Below, piece after piece: positions 9,659 to 23,979 of a DNA stretch of 64,000 nt (position 1 is the first letter of the stretch; the number at the start of each line of letters is the position of its first letter). The notes beneath the pieces are model-generated. The model did no database searches, had not been told where the DNA came from, and was given only the letters and a program-made list of their open reading frames with translations. This DNA is from Rutstroemia sp. NJR-2017a BVV2 (taxonomy: Eukaryota > Ascomycota > Leotiomycetes > Helotiales > Rutstroemiaceae), in assembly GCA_002946415.1 (NCBI GenBank), contig NJPS01000014.1, positions 1 to 64,000 on the forward strand. The letters run 5' to 3'. The position numbers were made by a program, and so were the translations under genes.

Positions 9659-10549
9659 ATGCCTATCTCTCTTCCTGCTTAGTTTACCCCTCGGAATCGT
9701 ATCTATAGGACTCTGAACCAGTACTTAGACCCAATAAGTCCATCTGCTCGAACAATAGATACTACATTTATTGCTTCATCTCCATTACCCTAGCCAGGAA
9801 TACCCAATATCGACAACTGGTCACTTGAGATTGAGCAGGAGTTTGATACTCGGTTGAACCAAGGGGAAAGTTCCAAATTCATCCTAAGTACTACGAAGTA
9901 TATAGATTATCGACGGTATCTAAGGTATCCTAAAGTATTACCTATTGGAGATATAAAAGAAACTATTGCTAAAGATCGAAGTACGAAAAATCTCTATCTA
10001 TATAAGTTCGAGCTTTAAGATAACTAGATCTATTATAAGGTAGAGCTCAATAATATTATAGAAGAGATATTACTAACTAGATATACTACTATATAGTCCA
10101 ATACCTTCGAAAATATTATCAGTATATATAAAGTACTATACTATTTCGCTATTAATAAGATATATGAATACTTGAATATTCTATATTATAGAATTACTTA
10201 TAATAATATTAAATAAATACTAAATTACTATTACTATTATAATAAAGAAGTAACTTAAAAGAAGAAAAACAAAATAAAACCGATCTTTTCCGAAATACCA
10301 AGAGAATATATATATCTTGATCTAATAGATTTTCATACTACTCCTAATAGAGAATATTATTAAATCTGATAACTGAAATATTATTACTCGAGATATATTT
10401 AGATCGAATTACTTAAATCGAAGATTATCAAGGAGATTGCCGAGAAACTATAGAAATAGTATAATAAGAATAAATATTTCCTGAATCTATATTATAATAA
10501 TAGATCTGAGTTTAAGAAGGTAGTAGAAAACTTATATATCAAATATAAT
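9659..10549 (+). pseudogene. Integrase (rve) gene, 5' part, RIP-damaged
   Basis: Translation from ATG 9659 runs with only Gln-type stops (TAG for CAG near 9680 and 9794; more after 10015). The first 230 bp are almost unmutated; RIP becomes heavy after about 9900. The integrase catalytic core is readable from about 10307: YLDLIDFHTTP gives the first Asp, LKYYYSRYIWIELLKSK the central strand, and LYYNNRSEF the second catalytic position, where Asp has become Asn as RIP would do. The style (LIDF, SKTAKEVAE, DNGSEF) is that of the integrase domain of KRBA2/SCAND3- or Ginger-type proteins rather than of Copia or chromovirus integrases. The frame is cut at 10549 by the LTR of gypsy copy A and resumes at 45859. 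Confidence 0.75.
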
Positions 10550-11101
10550 TATTACAAATACTTATCTTCTGAGTTATATAAAAGTGGTTAGAATCTCGAA
10601 TACTATCGATCGCGATAATTAATAATATTATCATAAAGTTTATTATTGATAATAGTTATATAGAGAATCGATCGTTATTTATAATAATAGATAAATAAGT
10701 AATAATTATTATTAAGTACAAAGTTCTATATACTAAAGAAAACTATCTAATTATATAGATTTTTGTTCTCTACTATCTTATTAGTCTTATTAGTCTTAGT
10801 AGTATTAGAATTATTAAGACTATTAGGATATCAGATAATCTCTATCTAAAGTTCTACTAAAAGTACTATTAATTACTTTAATATCTATTTATTTTCAGAT
10901 ATCTTATTTCTATAATATTGTTCTTTATAAAGATATATTGATAATTATAAATACTTTTTCTTTATCTCTATACTATAGATATAGATATCTAGACTTTATT
11001 TTATTATATAATTTCTATATAATAGTTCGATTCTACTAAATAGTAGTTAGCTATTCTCTAAGTCTAAAGTCCTTAAGCTCTTATTTAAATATATTATAAT
11101 A
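10550..11101 (-). repeat. 3' LTR of gypsy copy A
   Basis: This is the reverse complement of the LTRs at 13227-13776 and 27351-27900, with 552 bp against 550 bp. Shared words include AGAATCTCGAATACTAT and TTTTTGTTCTCTACTATC. TG..CA ends have become TA by RIP. The TSD ATAAT precedes it. Confidence 0.88.
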
Positions 11102-13226
11102 TTATCTCTTTTCTAATCTAATATTATCCTGATACTTAGTATAATAGTATAGAGTATCTACTTAGATTTATAATAAATATCTTGTTTTCTTTCTTTTCTT
11201 TATTATATCTAAATATATTTCCAAATCTACAAAAAGTCGTTATAATATATATCTTTGTTTCAAGGAAAAAGAAAAAATAATATCTATAAAGTATTTTCAT
11301 TATATATCGAAGAATCTCAAATATTATATTCTTCCTAATTCTAATTAATATAGAAAGTATATAAGAAATATTAGAAGATTTTTTTATAATATATATAGTA
11401 ATTCGATATCTTTATAAAAAAGTATTTATCAAGAAGAAACCTAATTCGAAGCTAAAAAAGAAATAACTATTTAATAAAAGTAAAAAGCTTTTATATATTA
11501 TATATATTTAAGGAAATAATAAAAGATTTTAAAAGAAAAAACTGGAAAAATATTATAATATAATCTATATATAATTAATATACTAAAGGAATTTGAAAAG
11601 AAAGAAAAACTAGAAAGAGAATAAACTAAATAAATTAAATAAATTCTTTAAATATCTAATTTCTTCGAAATCGATTTTTCGATTTTTGAGTTCTCTTCGA
11701 TAAATAATTCTAAATTAGCTACTTAATTGAAAGTTAAAAGTTCTTTAGATAGAATTTCTCCAAATCTTATAGATAATTCAAATTCTTGATTAATTCCTAT
11801 ATATTTTCCAAATATAAATATCCTTTCTATTTAATCAAATAATAAAACTTTTTTTTAATATATTTTTGATTTAATATTTCTTCAACTTTGTATTCAGTAT
11901 TTAGATTAATTAGTTCAATTTCGATATAAAGTATATTTAATATTTCTAGTAATATTGATTTAAAAAGTGAAATATAAAATATTAAGTATATATTTATTAT
12001 TTGTAATAACTCTAGATAGTAATTAACTAATCCAACTACTTTACTAATTTTAAAAGATCTTAATTTCTTATAGTCAAGTTTATTATTTGGTTTTTTTATA
12101 TTAATATTTCATCTAAGAAGATAAACTTTATTTCTCTTCTTAAATATTAGTTCTATATTATATTTCTGATTATAATATTATATTATTTGTTATATAATAA
12201 ACTTGATATTAAGTAATAGTTATTTATATAAATCTTTTAAATTTTCTATCTTTATTATATCGATATCTAAGTTTGCTATATCTAGAAACTAGATATTATA
12301 TATCTTTAGCTTAAACCCAAAGTTAGTATATACTAATAATATATTTATTGTTATAACTTTAGATATATTATATATAAATTATATAAATAATAGTAATTTT
12401 ATCTAATTATTCTATCGATAATTTATATAATAATATAAATATTATTCTATAGTTTAATTCAATTATTCTATCTAGTTATCTATTTATAAATAAAATATTA
12501 TTGAAAATTTTCTTTTGATCTTTAGTAATATTATAAGTATTTATCAAAACTTTGATATAAAGAATTTATCTTGATCCGAAATAATTTCTTCTAATATACT
12601 ATATATATTAACTATTATTTATAAGAATATATAGATTAAGTTTTCAGTTATATTACTTTCTTTATATAAAATTATATATCCAAATTTAGTTAATCGATCT
12701 ATAATTACTAAGATAGAATTATATATTATTTCTATAATTAGATCTTTTGAAAATAGTAATTTGATTATAAAGTCTTATATAATAAACTTTTATAATTAAG
12801 AAGATATATCTAGATTTTTAAGTTAATTATATAGAATATATCGAAAGGTTTTATTCTATATATAAATATTATAACTTTCGATAACTTCTTCAATTATCCT
12901 CTTTATTTATAGGAAATAATAGTTTATCTTTATTCTTATAAATATTTTCATAATTCTTTGATATCTATAAATTGATAACTTATATTGTTTTTAAATAAAT
13001 TATTTAATTAAGATCGAAAAGATATATATCTTTTTATAAAAGTATATAATTTTATCTTGAATTATAAATCCTTTACTTAGTTTTTCTAGTATTTACTTTA
13101 TAATTGAATTATTTCTATAATACTTTTATATTTATTTTTCTAAATAGTTATTACAAAATAATATTATTATAACTAATTAGGCTAAATTGAATATCAATAA
13201 ATCTCTCTTTTGTCGAAATATAGTAT
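11102..13226 (-). pseudogene. Gypsy copy A pol 3' part: integrase and chromodomain
   Basis: The minus-strand translation parallels the better readable copy at 25300-26760. The chromodomain (GYxxSENIQxLIKNLN type) lies at about 11640-11830, and the integrase C-terminal and core lie upstream to 13226, where gypsy copy B interrupts. Many TAA/TAG stops replace Gln and Trp codons. Confidence 0.7.
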
Positions 13227-13776
13227 TGTTATAATATATTTAGAATAAGAGTTTAAGAACTTTAGATTCAGAAAATAGCTAATTACTATTTGATAAAATC
13301 AAACTATTATATAGAAATTATATAATAAAGTAGAATCTAGATATCTATATCTATAATATAGAGATAGAAAAAAGATATTTATAATTATCAATATACTTTT
13401 ATAAAAAATAGTATTATAGAAATAAAGTATTTAGAAATAGATAGATACTAAAGTAATTAATAATATCTTTAATAGAACTTTAGATTAGAATTATATAATA
13501 TTCTAGTAGCTTCTAGTAATCCTAGTAATAAGAATTAATAAAACTAATAGAATAGTAGAAAATAAAGATCTATATAACTAGATAGTTTTCCTTAGTATAT
13601 AGAACTTTATATTTAATAATAATTATTACTTATTTACTTACTATTATAATTATAATCGATTCTCTATATAATTATTATCAATAATAAATCTATAATAGTA
13701 TTATTAGTTATTACAACTTCTAGTATTCGAGATTCTAATTATTTCTATATAACTTAGAAAATAAATATTTATAATA
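13227..13776 (+). repeat. 5' LTR of gypsy copy B
   Basis: It is 550 bp and same-orientation partner to 27351-27900. It retains the TG start at 13227-13228. Internal sequence begins at 13777; a tRNA primer site is not recognisable after RIP. Confidence 0.9.
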
Positions 13777-16500
13777 CTTTGAATATCTTTATTATTTTAT
13801 ATACCGAATTGATATAGTTCCAAACAATATTATAATAATAGAACTTACAAATCAACTACTAGTCTTATTATCTATTATAAATATAATTATATCTTCATTA
13901 AACTATAATAATAATATTATTATAATTTATAGTAATATTAATAACGAAGAAAGTAATAATAATAATAACAAACTAAAGGAATTTAGATTTCAGGAAATCT
14001 TGAAAATTATATTACTAGATAAGTATAATAGTAATAGAAAGAAATTGGAAATCTTTTTTTTATAATTAGAAATATATTTCAGATTTAATATTGATAAGTT
14101 CGATATCCAAGATATTAAGAATCTCTAGACTATCTTTTATCTAAGAGATAAAATAGTTAAATAGATTAAATTTTTATTATCTAACTATTTCAAAAATAAT
14201 TATAATCTAATTATAATAATAGCAACTATTATAATTATATTCGCAAACTATAAAGGATTTCGTAAAGAAATCAAATAAGTATTTAAGAATATTAATATTA
14301 TAAGAATTATAGAATAATAACTTTTTAGTTTATAATAAATCAGATCTATAATTAATTATATAACGGAATTCCGAATATATAGAAATTAAATCAATTAGAG
14401 AATAGTAATATTACTTAGTTATTATATAAAGGAACTAAAGAGAAATATTAAATTTGAACTATTTCGGAAAGATCTGATCGATAATATAAATAATCTAATT
14501 GAAGAAACTATTTATATCGATAATAAAGATTATAAATTTCAAAAAGAAATATACTTTAGTAATATAGATCAATATTCTTAATAATATCAATAAAATAAGA
14601 AAAGATCAAGGTTTTCCAAGAAATAATATATTAGAAAAGAGATTTATAATAACCTTATATAATTAGATATAATAAACTCAAAAAACAACTTTTCTTAAAA
14701 TAAACAAAACTATTAATAAAAATAGAAACTTTATTTCGAATATAGATTTCTAGGATATTAAATAAAAAATTATTAAAAGAAATCTCAAAAGATAAAATCT
14801 AAATAAACTAATTAAAAAGAAAAGAAATAACTCAAATCTATAATAAAATAAGATAATAACTAGATTATATCTAAATACTAATTAAATATAATAAGTAGTT
14901 ATCAGATTATTTAAAAAATAAATTATATATAACTAATATAGATTATCTACTATAAGGATTTTTATCTAATTTATAAAGTAGATAAGAAAGGAATAAGCTA
15001 GTATCTAAAGAAATCTAGTAATAAAAAAATTATTACTTAAAACAAATTTCCAAAATAGAAAAAGATATAATTTCTAAAAAGAATTAGTTATTATAAAATT
15101 AGATTTTGAAGATAAAAGAAATTTGTAAGTTTACTAAATAATAATAGATTCTAGAATAATATTTAGAATATCTGAGATTAACTAATTATAAATTGTTATT
15201 ACAAATTAGAATTTAAAATTAGTTCTATTAAGATATAAAGAGAAACTCGAATCTATTAGGAATTCAAAGAATTTCAGTAATATAATCTATTAAGTAATAA
15301 AGAGGTTTAGAAAATTATTTATCAATATAGTTATAAAGATCAGTAAAATATATTATTATAAGAATTAACTTAATTATAAAAAATAGTATTATAGATCTTT
15401 AAATATAAAGTATCTATTAAATATATCGATATTCTTATTAAATGAATTTTTAGAATAAAAACTAGAACAAATCTAAATATAATTTAGAAAGATATAATCG
15501 ATATTTAGAAAAAATTCTTTGGTTTTATAAAAAATAGCAAATCTAAAGTTATAAACCGAAACCAGAAAAGAATTAATTAGAAATAACTTATTGAAGATAT
15601 AAATAAAAAACTAATTAGAGAACTAAAAACTATTTTAGAATTAGAATAGATTCTTTATAAAATATATATAAATAAGTATTTGTTCTAAATAATAATAGAT
15701 TCAAAAATAATAGAAAATTTTATAATACCAAAAACTATAATATTAGTAAAATTGTAAATTCTCGAGAAACTAGTTTTATATAGATTCTATTTTACTAATA
15801 GATAATTAACTAAAGAGAATAGATTAATTTAATATAAAATATAAAAATTTGAGATATAACTAAAATAGTATTCTAAATAGATAAAAATAGATTTGATCTT
15901 ATTAGAAGAATACTAACTAATTTTGAGAATACTATAATTAAGAAACTATAATCTATATATCAACTAAATTATAATAACTATATAATATAATAAATATAAA
16001 TATAAGATAAAGTTTATATAGAATCTTGCGAAACTAATATCTAGTTAGAAACTAAAGATAATATATTTACTAAAGATAAATATCTTAATTTAGAATTCTT
16101 TACTAAAGGATATATTAATATAATACTAGAAATATATCGAGATCTTCAAAGAAAGATCTTATAAAGATACCTTATCAAAATACTAATTTTGGGATTATAA
16201 AATAAAATTGAAAGAAGAAAAGAAATTATTATTCTTACTAATTATATTACTATTAGAGAAGAAACTTGGATTATTTCGTAAATATCTCGATGAGAATTTA
16301 GTAAAAGGATTTATTAAGAAATCTTCTTTATTTATAAGAATATTAATTTTCTTTATATTAAAGAAAGAAGATAAGAAAGATAAACTAGTTATTAATTATT
16401 ATAAACTTAATACTATTATTATTAAGAATTAATATCTATTATTATTAGCTAGTAAACTATATAATCGAATTAGGAAAACTAAATATTTTACTAAATTAGA
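13777..16500 (+). pseudogene. Gypsy copy B gag and first part of RT
   Basis: Gag is readable from about 13975: RKKLEIFFLQLEIYFRFN with an internal TAA in place of Gln, then a capsid-like helical region. A CCHC knuckle at about 14735 is visible as YFEYRFLGY, with Cys changed to Tyr. RT begins in the open stretch 16208-16432, which contains KYLDENLVKGFIKKSSL and VINYYKLNTI, matching the standard LDE.L.KGFI..S and VDYR.LN motifs. The frame is cut at TKLDI (16500) by another gypsy element and resumes at 24226. Confidence 0.78.
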
Positions 16501-16746
16501 TATCAGAAGTATAGAAAGAGAATTCGAAGATCCAAATATTGATTATCTATATAAAAGAGATAGCAAAGATTGATTAAGTAAGAAATAAGATTTCTATTCT
16601 AAGAAACCCTAATATAAGGAATAGTAATAAGGAAAGAAGATTAGTAGTAATTAATTTATCTTTAACTAGAGCTTTATATTTGGATTCTAGCAATATTACT
16701 ACTATATTATAATACTTTTATAATTCTCTACTAATAAATCCTAATA
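16501..16746 (+). repeat. 5' LTR (246 bp) of the second-family gypsy element
   Basis: Aligns end to end with 23980-24225. Shared words include GATTATCTATATAA and TATATTTGGATTCT. Differences are nearly all transitions. Confidence 0.88.
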
Positions 16747-16879
16747 TATTAATTATTCTAAACTTATTACAAAATAGTAATTTGTTATAAGAATATTATT
16801 ATATCGAATCTAAGAAGAAATTATAATAGAAATACAAAGAACTAGAATTATATTAATAACTAAATAGGATCCTCTAGTA

Positions 16880-18200
16880 GAATTACCAATCCCCGAGATC
16901 TAATTGATATTGACTATATAAGAGGAAAGAGGCGATTTTAATAATCCTAATATACTAACAAACCCCTTTAGTAAAAGGAACTAGAGAAATGAAATAAAAG
17001 ATATCTAATTAGTATAAAAAGTAATCTAACTAATAACCTAGTAAGAGATAATTATAGAAACTGAACTAATAGTATTATAAGAAACTCTTAATAAAATGAA
17101 AAGATATAAGGAAATATTCGCGGAGAAATAATAGAAAGAGAATATATTTATAAAGAAGAAAAGACAAAAGATATTTTTAAAAGTAGAAATTACAAGCTTA
17201 GAAATAGAAGAAAAGTAAGAAGTAGTAATAGAGTAAATATAACAAAAGCAATATACAGCCAATATATTGGAGCTAGTAAATAGATAATCTATATAACTAT
17301 ATATTAATCCTATTCCTCTTTCGATCTACTAACAAGTATCTAAGATAAAAGATTTATTCTAGTATAATAGGAAGATTTATCAAAAAACTTATATATTCTT
17401 TAACTAAATAGAAGATAAATAGCAAACAGATTATAATCTGATATAGATTACTGATAAGGATAAGATCAACTATTATATTCAATATTTCAATATAGTTCTA
17501 AAGAAGATATAGTATATATAGGAGAAAGAAATAAAGAGAGGAAAATCGATATAGAAGGAATTTGTAAAATATATAATAGATTTAGTAATAGATAAGGATA
17601 ATCGAATACTTAATATATCCATTATATATAAGAAGATTTGATAAAGACTAAGATAGTTTATTACTGATTTTATTATCTACTTAGATAATATAGAATATAA
17701 GCTAGATATAACTAGCTCGGATAAGAAAAGAAAGAAGCTTTTTGCGAAACTAAACTCTAAATTATAGAAGAGAATTATTTAATATAATAAAATCTCTATA
17801 ACTAGGTAGAGTTTTATCAACTTAGTATAAAGATTAGAGAAAGTAGATAATATCTTCCAGAATAATAATAATAACTATTACTTAAATAGAGCTAAAGAGT
17901 TATTAATTTGGAAGATAGATAATAATTATTCAACTAAAAAAGAGAAAGTACTAATTATACTAACCAACTAGATCCCAACTAGTAATAAAGCAGAAGTTGA
18001 AAGAAGATACTATAATTGTAATAGATCTAGATATATTAGTAGAGAATATCAACAAAATCGATATATAGATAGAATAGTAACTTATTATAAATACAGCGAA
18101 ACCAGATATTATATCAATAATTATTTAAAGTTAATTTCTATAATACTATAATTATCGGGAAATAGGATTATCTAATTAATACTATCTCTAAGTAGCTAGA
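16880..18200 (+). pseudogene. Second-family gypsy gag
   Basis: Frames read PLVELPIPEI near the start (about 16870) and a helical capsid-like region through 17900. Two degenerate zinc knuckles follow: YYNCNRSRYISREY (about 18010-18055) and, about 35 nt on, YYKYSETRYYINNY, each a CxxC....H....C knuckle with Cys mostly changed to Tyr. This is the expected effect of RIP on TGC/TGT codons on the opposite strand. Confidence 0.7.
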
Positions 18201-18859
18201 TACTTTCGGAGAAATAAGAGATAGAAGGAAAAGAATAGTTATTTCAATATAAATACAGAAACCGAATAGATAGAGAATAGAATAGATACTAGTAGATAGT
18301 AGAATAAAGAAGAATTATATAATATAAAGTCTAACTATAGATTACAAATAGCTGAATCTTCTTGATTACTTTCTGATAAACTTATATACTATAAATAAAG
18401 AGATAATTTATATTTATAGTATTTATAATCTCAAATTATTATATAGTAACTCGAGTAGTAGATAGATAGAATCCAATTATTGTTTTATTATATACAACTT
18501 TGAAATTCTAAAAGTAACTCTGATTTTGGGTATTCTATAACTTAAAGCTATAAACTTTGATATCGACTAACTATTATATATATAATACTATAGTAATATA
18601 CTATCTATAATCGAAGTTATAAATATTAAGAAATTTATATATTATATTAAGAGAAAACAACTCGGTATTTATATACTGATACTAGAATAATAGAGAAATA
18701 TACAAAATATAAGAAAAAGGATATTAAGAATAATCGAGATAGAAAGTATTTAGTTACTATAGGAATATTAGGAATATCAAGATATTTTCGACAAAGTAGA
18801 AATAGAAATACTTCCTAACTATTATATAATAGAATACTATATTAACTTCGAATTAGATA

Positions 18860-21800
18860 CTATACTATCTTTTGGATTTTTATATTTATTATCAGATCTT
18901 GAGCTTTAGATTTTGCGAAAATATCTCAAAGTCTATAAAGATAGAAGATAGATATATTACTTAATCAGTATTATAAATATACTAATTATATTTATCAAAA
19001 AGAAGGATAATAATCTATATCTTTATATCAATTACTATAGATTTAATAAGATTATAATCAAGGATTGAATATTTCTTCTTTTTATAAATAAGATATTAGA
19101 TAAATTAAACTAAACCAAAATATTTATAAAACTGGATTTGAAAAATATTTATTATAGGATTAGGATTCGAGAAGGTAATAAATAAAAGATAATTTTCTAG
19201 ATCTAATATAGATACTATAAATACTATATTGTATTATTCAGACTATTTAATATTTCGGCTATATTCCAGATCTATATCAATAAAGTTTTAGTAAAGTTGA
19301 TAGATATAACTTATATTATTTATCTCGATAATATCCTTATTTATTTCAAAGATAAAAGTAAATATTATAATACTATTATAGAAGTACTCTAGAGATTCAG
19401 AAAATTCAAACTTTATACTAATTTTAAAAAGTATAAGTTTGGACTAATAGAAGTCAACTTTTTGGATTTCGTTATAAAGATAGAAAATATATAAATAGAA
19501 GAAAAGTATATTACTATAATCTATAAATAGCTATTACCAAAAACCTACTAAAAAATATAAATTTTCTTAGAATTTGCTAATTTCTATAAATAGTTTATCG
19601 AAGGCTACTTGAAGGTTATATAATTACTTTCTGATTTGCTAAAAAATATAACAAAAGTATTCCAAATAATAGATAAAGTATAGATAATATTTGAATAGTT
19701 GAAAGATATATTTATTTTTATATCGATATTTAAATATTTTGATCTTTCGAGAAAGATCTATTTGGAAATTGATACTTTTGGGTTTATAATAGTAGAGATC
19801 TTATCCTAGTTATATAGTAAAGGATTATTAAGTTGATAATATCTTATTACCTTCTACTTATATAAACTATAAGATCCTGAAATCAGATATAAGATTTATA
19901 ACTTTGAACTAATAGCTATAGTTATAAATTTCAAATAATAATAGTATTATCTTCAATATATATATAAGATAGTTATAGTTAAGATAAACTATAATAACTT
20001 GAAGTACTTTGCAACTAAGAAGAAATTGAATAGTTATTAAACAAGATAAATAAAGAGTTTAGCTAAGTTCGATTTTATAATTAAATACCAATCAAGCAAA
20101 TTTAACTTTATAAATAGTTTATCAAGATAGCTAGATTATCAATAAGAGATAAGTATTATTGAAGATAAGATATTCTCTACTTTATAGATAAAATTACAGA
20201 TTCTGAATATAATAATAATAATAGATATTAATTATAGTATTTATAAATCAGATAATATATCTTGCTAACTAGATAAGTTATTAAAGTAAAAGCTATATAT
20301 TGAGTTTATTAAGAATTATATTAAGGAATTAGATTTGGTTTATCCCTAATAGATCAGTTTTGTTGAAGATATTACTATATTATAAAAACAGAATATAAGT
20401 ATTTTGGTTGCTAAAGATATTATAAGAGAATTAGATTTATTCTATCTTTTATAGATCTATTTTATAAATAAGAATGCTTTATATAAATAAGATGCGAATA
20501 GGGCTACTAAAGGTAGTATTAGAGAATTAGGTTTATTCTATTTTTTATAAGGTATATAGTATAATAAAACTATATTGTTATTTAGTTAGCTATATATAAT
20601 ATAAGGTCTATATATAGAAAGCTATATAGTTAGATTTAGTATAAATAGTAATAATCTACTTCTCTATTTATAATCTGGACTAGGATTAAGATCGAACTAA
20701 TATAGGTAATTCTCTAGAGAAACTGCTAAGGTAGTACTAATTAAGCTATTATATCTATATTATAAGGTTTCTGAGATAAGGCTAAGGATAATAGAACTAG
20801 GTTATATATATGAAAAAGGAACTATACTTAAGTTTATCAGTAGAGTTACTAGTTACAAATAGTATATCTTATAGTTGTTATATATATTGGTAACCGAAAT
20901 AGTATTTGAATCTATAATAGAATCAATTCTTGATACTCTTTTAGTATTATAGTAGAATAACAACTTTGTTTAGGAAAAGAAATATAAATCGATATCAAAG
21001 TAAGATAAGAATATTGGATCCTAGATATAGATAAGTATTATAATAAGGAATAGTAGATTTCTGAAAAGAGAAGCTATTTACTATATACTACTGAATATAG
21101 GTTTTAGAGTAGAACTATTACAGAGTTACTATAATAATCTGGTAATAAGGTATTATAGATTTTCCAGAACTTTTAAGTTATTATTTAGAAAGTACTTTTG
21201 GTTCGGTATAAGAATAAATATGAAACAATATATTAATAGTTATATAGTATATTAGAAAACAAAAATCAAAAGATATTTACTTTATAATAAGTTAAGTCCT
21301 TTTTCCCCTCTAATTAGATTATAACAAGAGATTATAATAGACTTTATTATAGAGTTACTACTAAGCAAACTAAATAGTTATATTTATAACTCGATTCTGA
21401 TAATTGTTAATAAGTTCACAAAGATAATATAATATATCCTTATAACTAAAACAATTGATATTTCTATATTAATAGAGATTTTTGTATAGAAGATTTTTAA
21501 AGACTTTGATATATTAGTAGATATTACTATCGATTAGAGAATCTAGTTTATATCTAACTTTTGGTTTATATTCTACTTCTTTTTATCTATTTGCTATAGA
21601 CTTAGTATAGTATTTCGATCTCAAACTAATAGATAAATAGAATACCAAAATTAGATATTTGAATATTATCTTTATTATTATTATATATATAACTAGAACA
21701 ACTAGTTAACGAAACTTGTATTTGTAAAATTTGTATATAATAATTCCTAATATACTTCTATAGATATATCTCTATTTGTTATCTTTTATAGCTTCGTTCT

Positions 21801-22560
21801 ATATATTCAGAATATCGAGGATAATATTCTTAAAAAGGAGATATCTTATATTAAAGAAAGGGTTAAGATATTTACCAGAAAGTATATTTTGCTAGTAACC
21901 TACTTCTATTTAGTATAAGAATATTAGAAGAAGTTTTATAACTCGAAGTATAAATAGTAACAATTCCAAGTTAGCAATCAGGTTATAATCAGATCTTGTA
22001 ATATTAAATAGCTTAGACCAAATACAAAATTAATAGATAAGTATTTGGATCTATTTACGATTCTTAAATATATTGATAACTATAGTTAAATATATTATAT
22101 ATAGTTGCTATCTTATTTCCGAATCTATAATATTTTTCATATTTCTTTATTAGAATTGTAAATAGACCAGAAAGAAGAAGTAATTAAATTACTATTAGTA
22201 TAAATAGAAGATTAGCTAAAGTAGAAAATTAAATTAGTTCAAGACTATTATAATAAGAAAGGAGAAAAGTAGTATTTGGTATAGTAGAAAGGTTATATTC
22301 TAGCAGAAGATATATAGAAGCTAGAAGCAAATTTGTTATAAATATAAGAAACTATCTAGAAGTATTTGAAATCACTGATATAACAAAGTCAAATTACAAA
22401 ATATATAAGTACAAAATAGAAATGAAAAACTATATATTCAAATTCAAATTCTAAGAACAAAAGCTGAAACTAATAAGAAGATCTTTTTCCTTTCCAATAT
22501 CTTTATACTAGCTAGCTAGTATCTATAAGAAGAGAAAAACCATCTAAAAACCCAAAATTA
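18860..22560 (+). pseudogene. Second-family gypsy pol (RT, RNase H, integrase)
   Basis: RT motifs can be followed: LQILRKYLKVYKDRR near 18910, TKIFIKLDLKNIYYRIRI near 19115, and the active-site box as IIYLDNILIYF near 19315 (YLDD with Asp changed to Asn). RNase H follows (IYLEIDTFGFI, near 19770). The integrase zinc-binding/HH region and core follow, with YWFGMRINMKQYI (about 21195), ILIIVNKFTKIIQY (about 21400) and a second acidic block near 21530. Stops are mainly TAG/TAA for Gln and Trp. Confidence 0.75.
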
Positions 22561-23979
22561 TAATTAATTTCCTCTCTTGTTAAAAGCAGAACTATTACTA
22601 TATTGATAACAAAGAATATCTTCTTTCTATATATCTTTAGAATTGATTTCCTTATTATTATAGATAATAAGAGAAAAACAACTCTATATAAAGAGATATA
22701 AGGTTAGTAAGATATAAGTAGAAACAAGATATAGATAAAACTTATATTATAATATATAATATCCAAAATGTTATCCAAAGTACTAAAGATCTGGTTCAAT
22801 ATCTTCAATCTAGTAATTGTAATATTCTATATTATCTTCAACTTGGTACTATCTTTCTATATCTCTCTCGAAAATACAAACTTAATCCGGTCAATATAGT
22901 GAGATTAGGTAAGCTTAAAATAGTGAATTATAAATTTATCTTTAAATTCACCTTCCGATATAGTAGTATATTTGTCGGCCAAGGCTATCAATTTATTGAC
23001 CTTAATACAAAATTGCAATGGAATTTAGTTGGGTTAGTAAAATATAATCGGAGAGTAGGAATTATTTATATAATAATATTTGGTTTTCTACTAGGAACAG
23101 CAGATATAACAAGTAACTTCCGGTTTAGGAATATAATAGATAGTTAAATTGGTTATAAACTATTTGAAGTAACGAAGATAATAAAGATATATCAACTTTA
23201 TATCACCAAATAAGTAGAAAGCAATCTCGGGATCTATATAGATAGATATTATAATAGTAAATAAGAAATTCAAGAAGAAGTAGTATAAGTAATATAGATA
23301 TAATATAAATATAGTAGAAAAGTAAAAAAGATAAGGATAAGAATAAAGAAGATAATAGTAATATTATAAAGAAAAAGGATTAAGTAGATAGAAGATAGAA
23401 TCTTTATAAAACTATAGAAAGTTCAAGAAGAATATAGAAATAGTTTGGATCGAGGTTGATTAGAATCAAATAAAACAAACTATATATAGAATCAAATAAA
23501 TTATATAATAGGAATAAGTAGATCGGTATTATTTATAAACAAAATATTTACTTAATATCTATATCAATATAATTCCGATAGAATCAAGTTATAGATAAAC
23601 CAAATAGATCGAATTTGGTAATAATATCGGTACTTTATATTCATTATTCTAGTACTCAAATTACTAGAAAGATATATTATAGATTATTAGTATTATCTTG
23701 CGATAATAATCTAGGAAGTTATAAAAAGTTACTTTAGTTAAAAAAGATAGTAATAACAATAAAGTAATAATAAAAGATTATCGGATATAATATATTAGAG
23801 AAAGTTTCGTTGTTCAGTTTAGTAAATATAATTTTAAAGTTATAATCAAGCTATATATAGATAGTATTAGTTATCTACTTAGAGAAAGAAAGAATTAAAA
23901 GTCCAAATACCTATATAGCAAAAATATATATATAAAGTATAGCGAGGCTATAGTAGAGCCGATCTAGAAAGAAAGATAA
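22561..23979 (+). other. Unassigned region between integrase and 3' LTR of the second-family gypsy element
   Basis: This 1.4-kb part is not needed for a minimal gypsy element. It includes the least AT-rich stretch of the element (about 22780-23150), where an 82-codon frame (22899-23147) with hydrophobic C-terminal half (IIYIIIFGFLLG) survives. It could be an extra ORF, a captured host sequence or an untranslated region. I cannot name it. Confidence 0.45.

Noticed and set aside
17038..17262. 74-codon minus-strand hydrophobic frame
   Set aside because: Antisense to the gag of the second-family gypsy element; the plus-strand frame carries gag-like sequence and zinc knuckles downstream.
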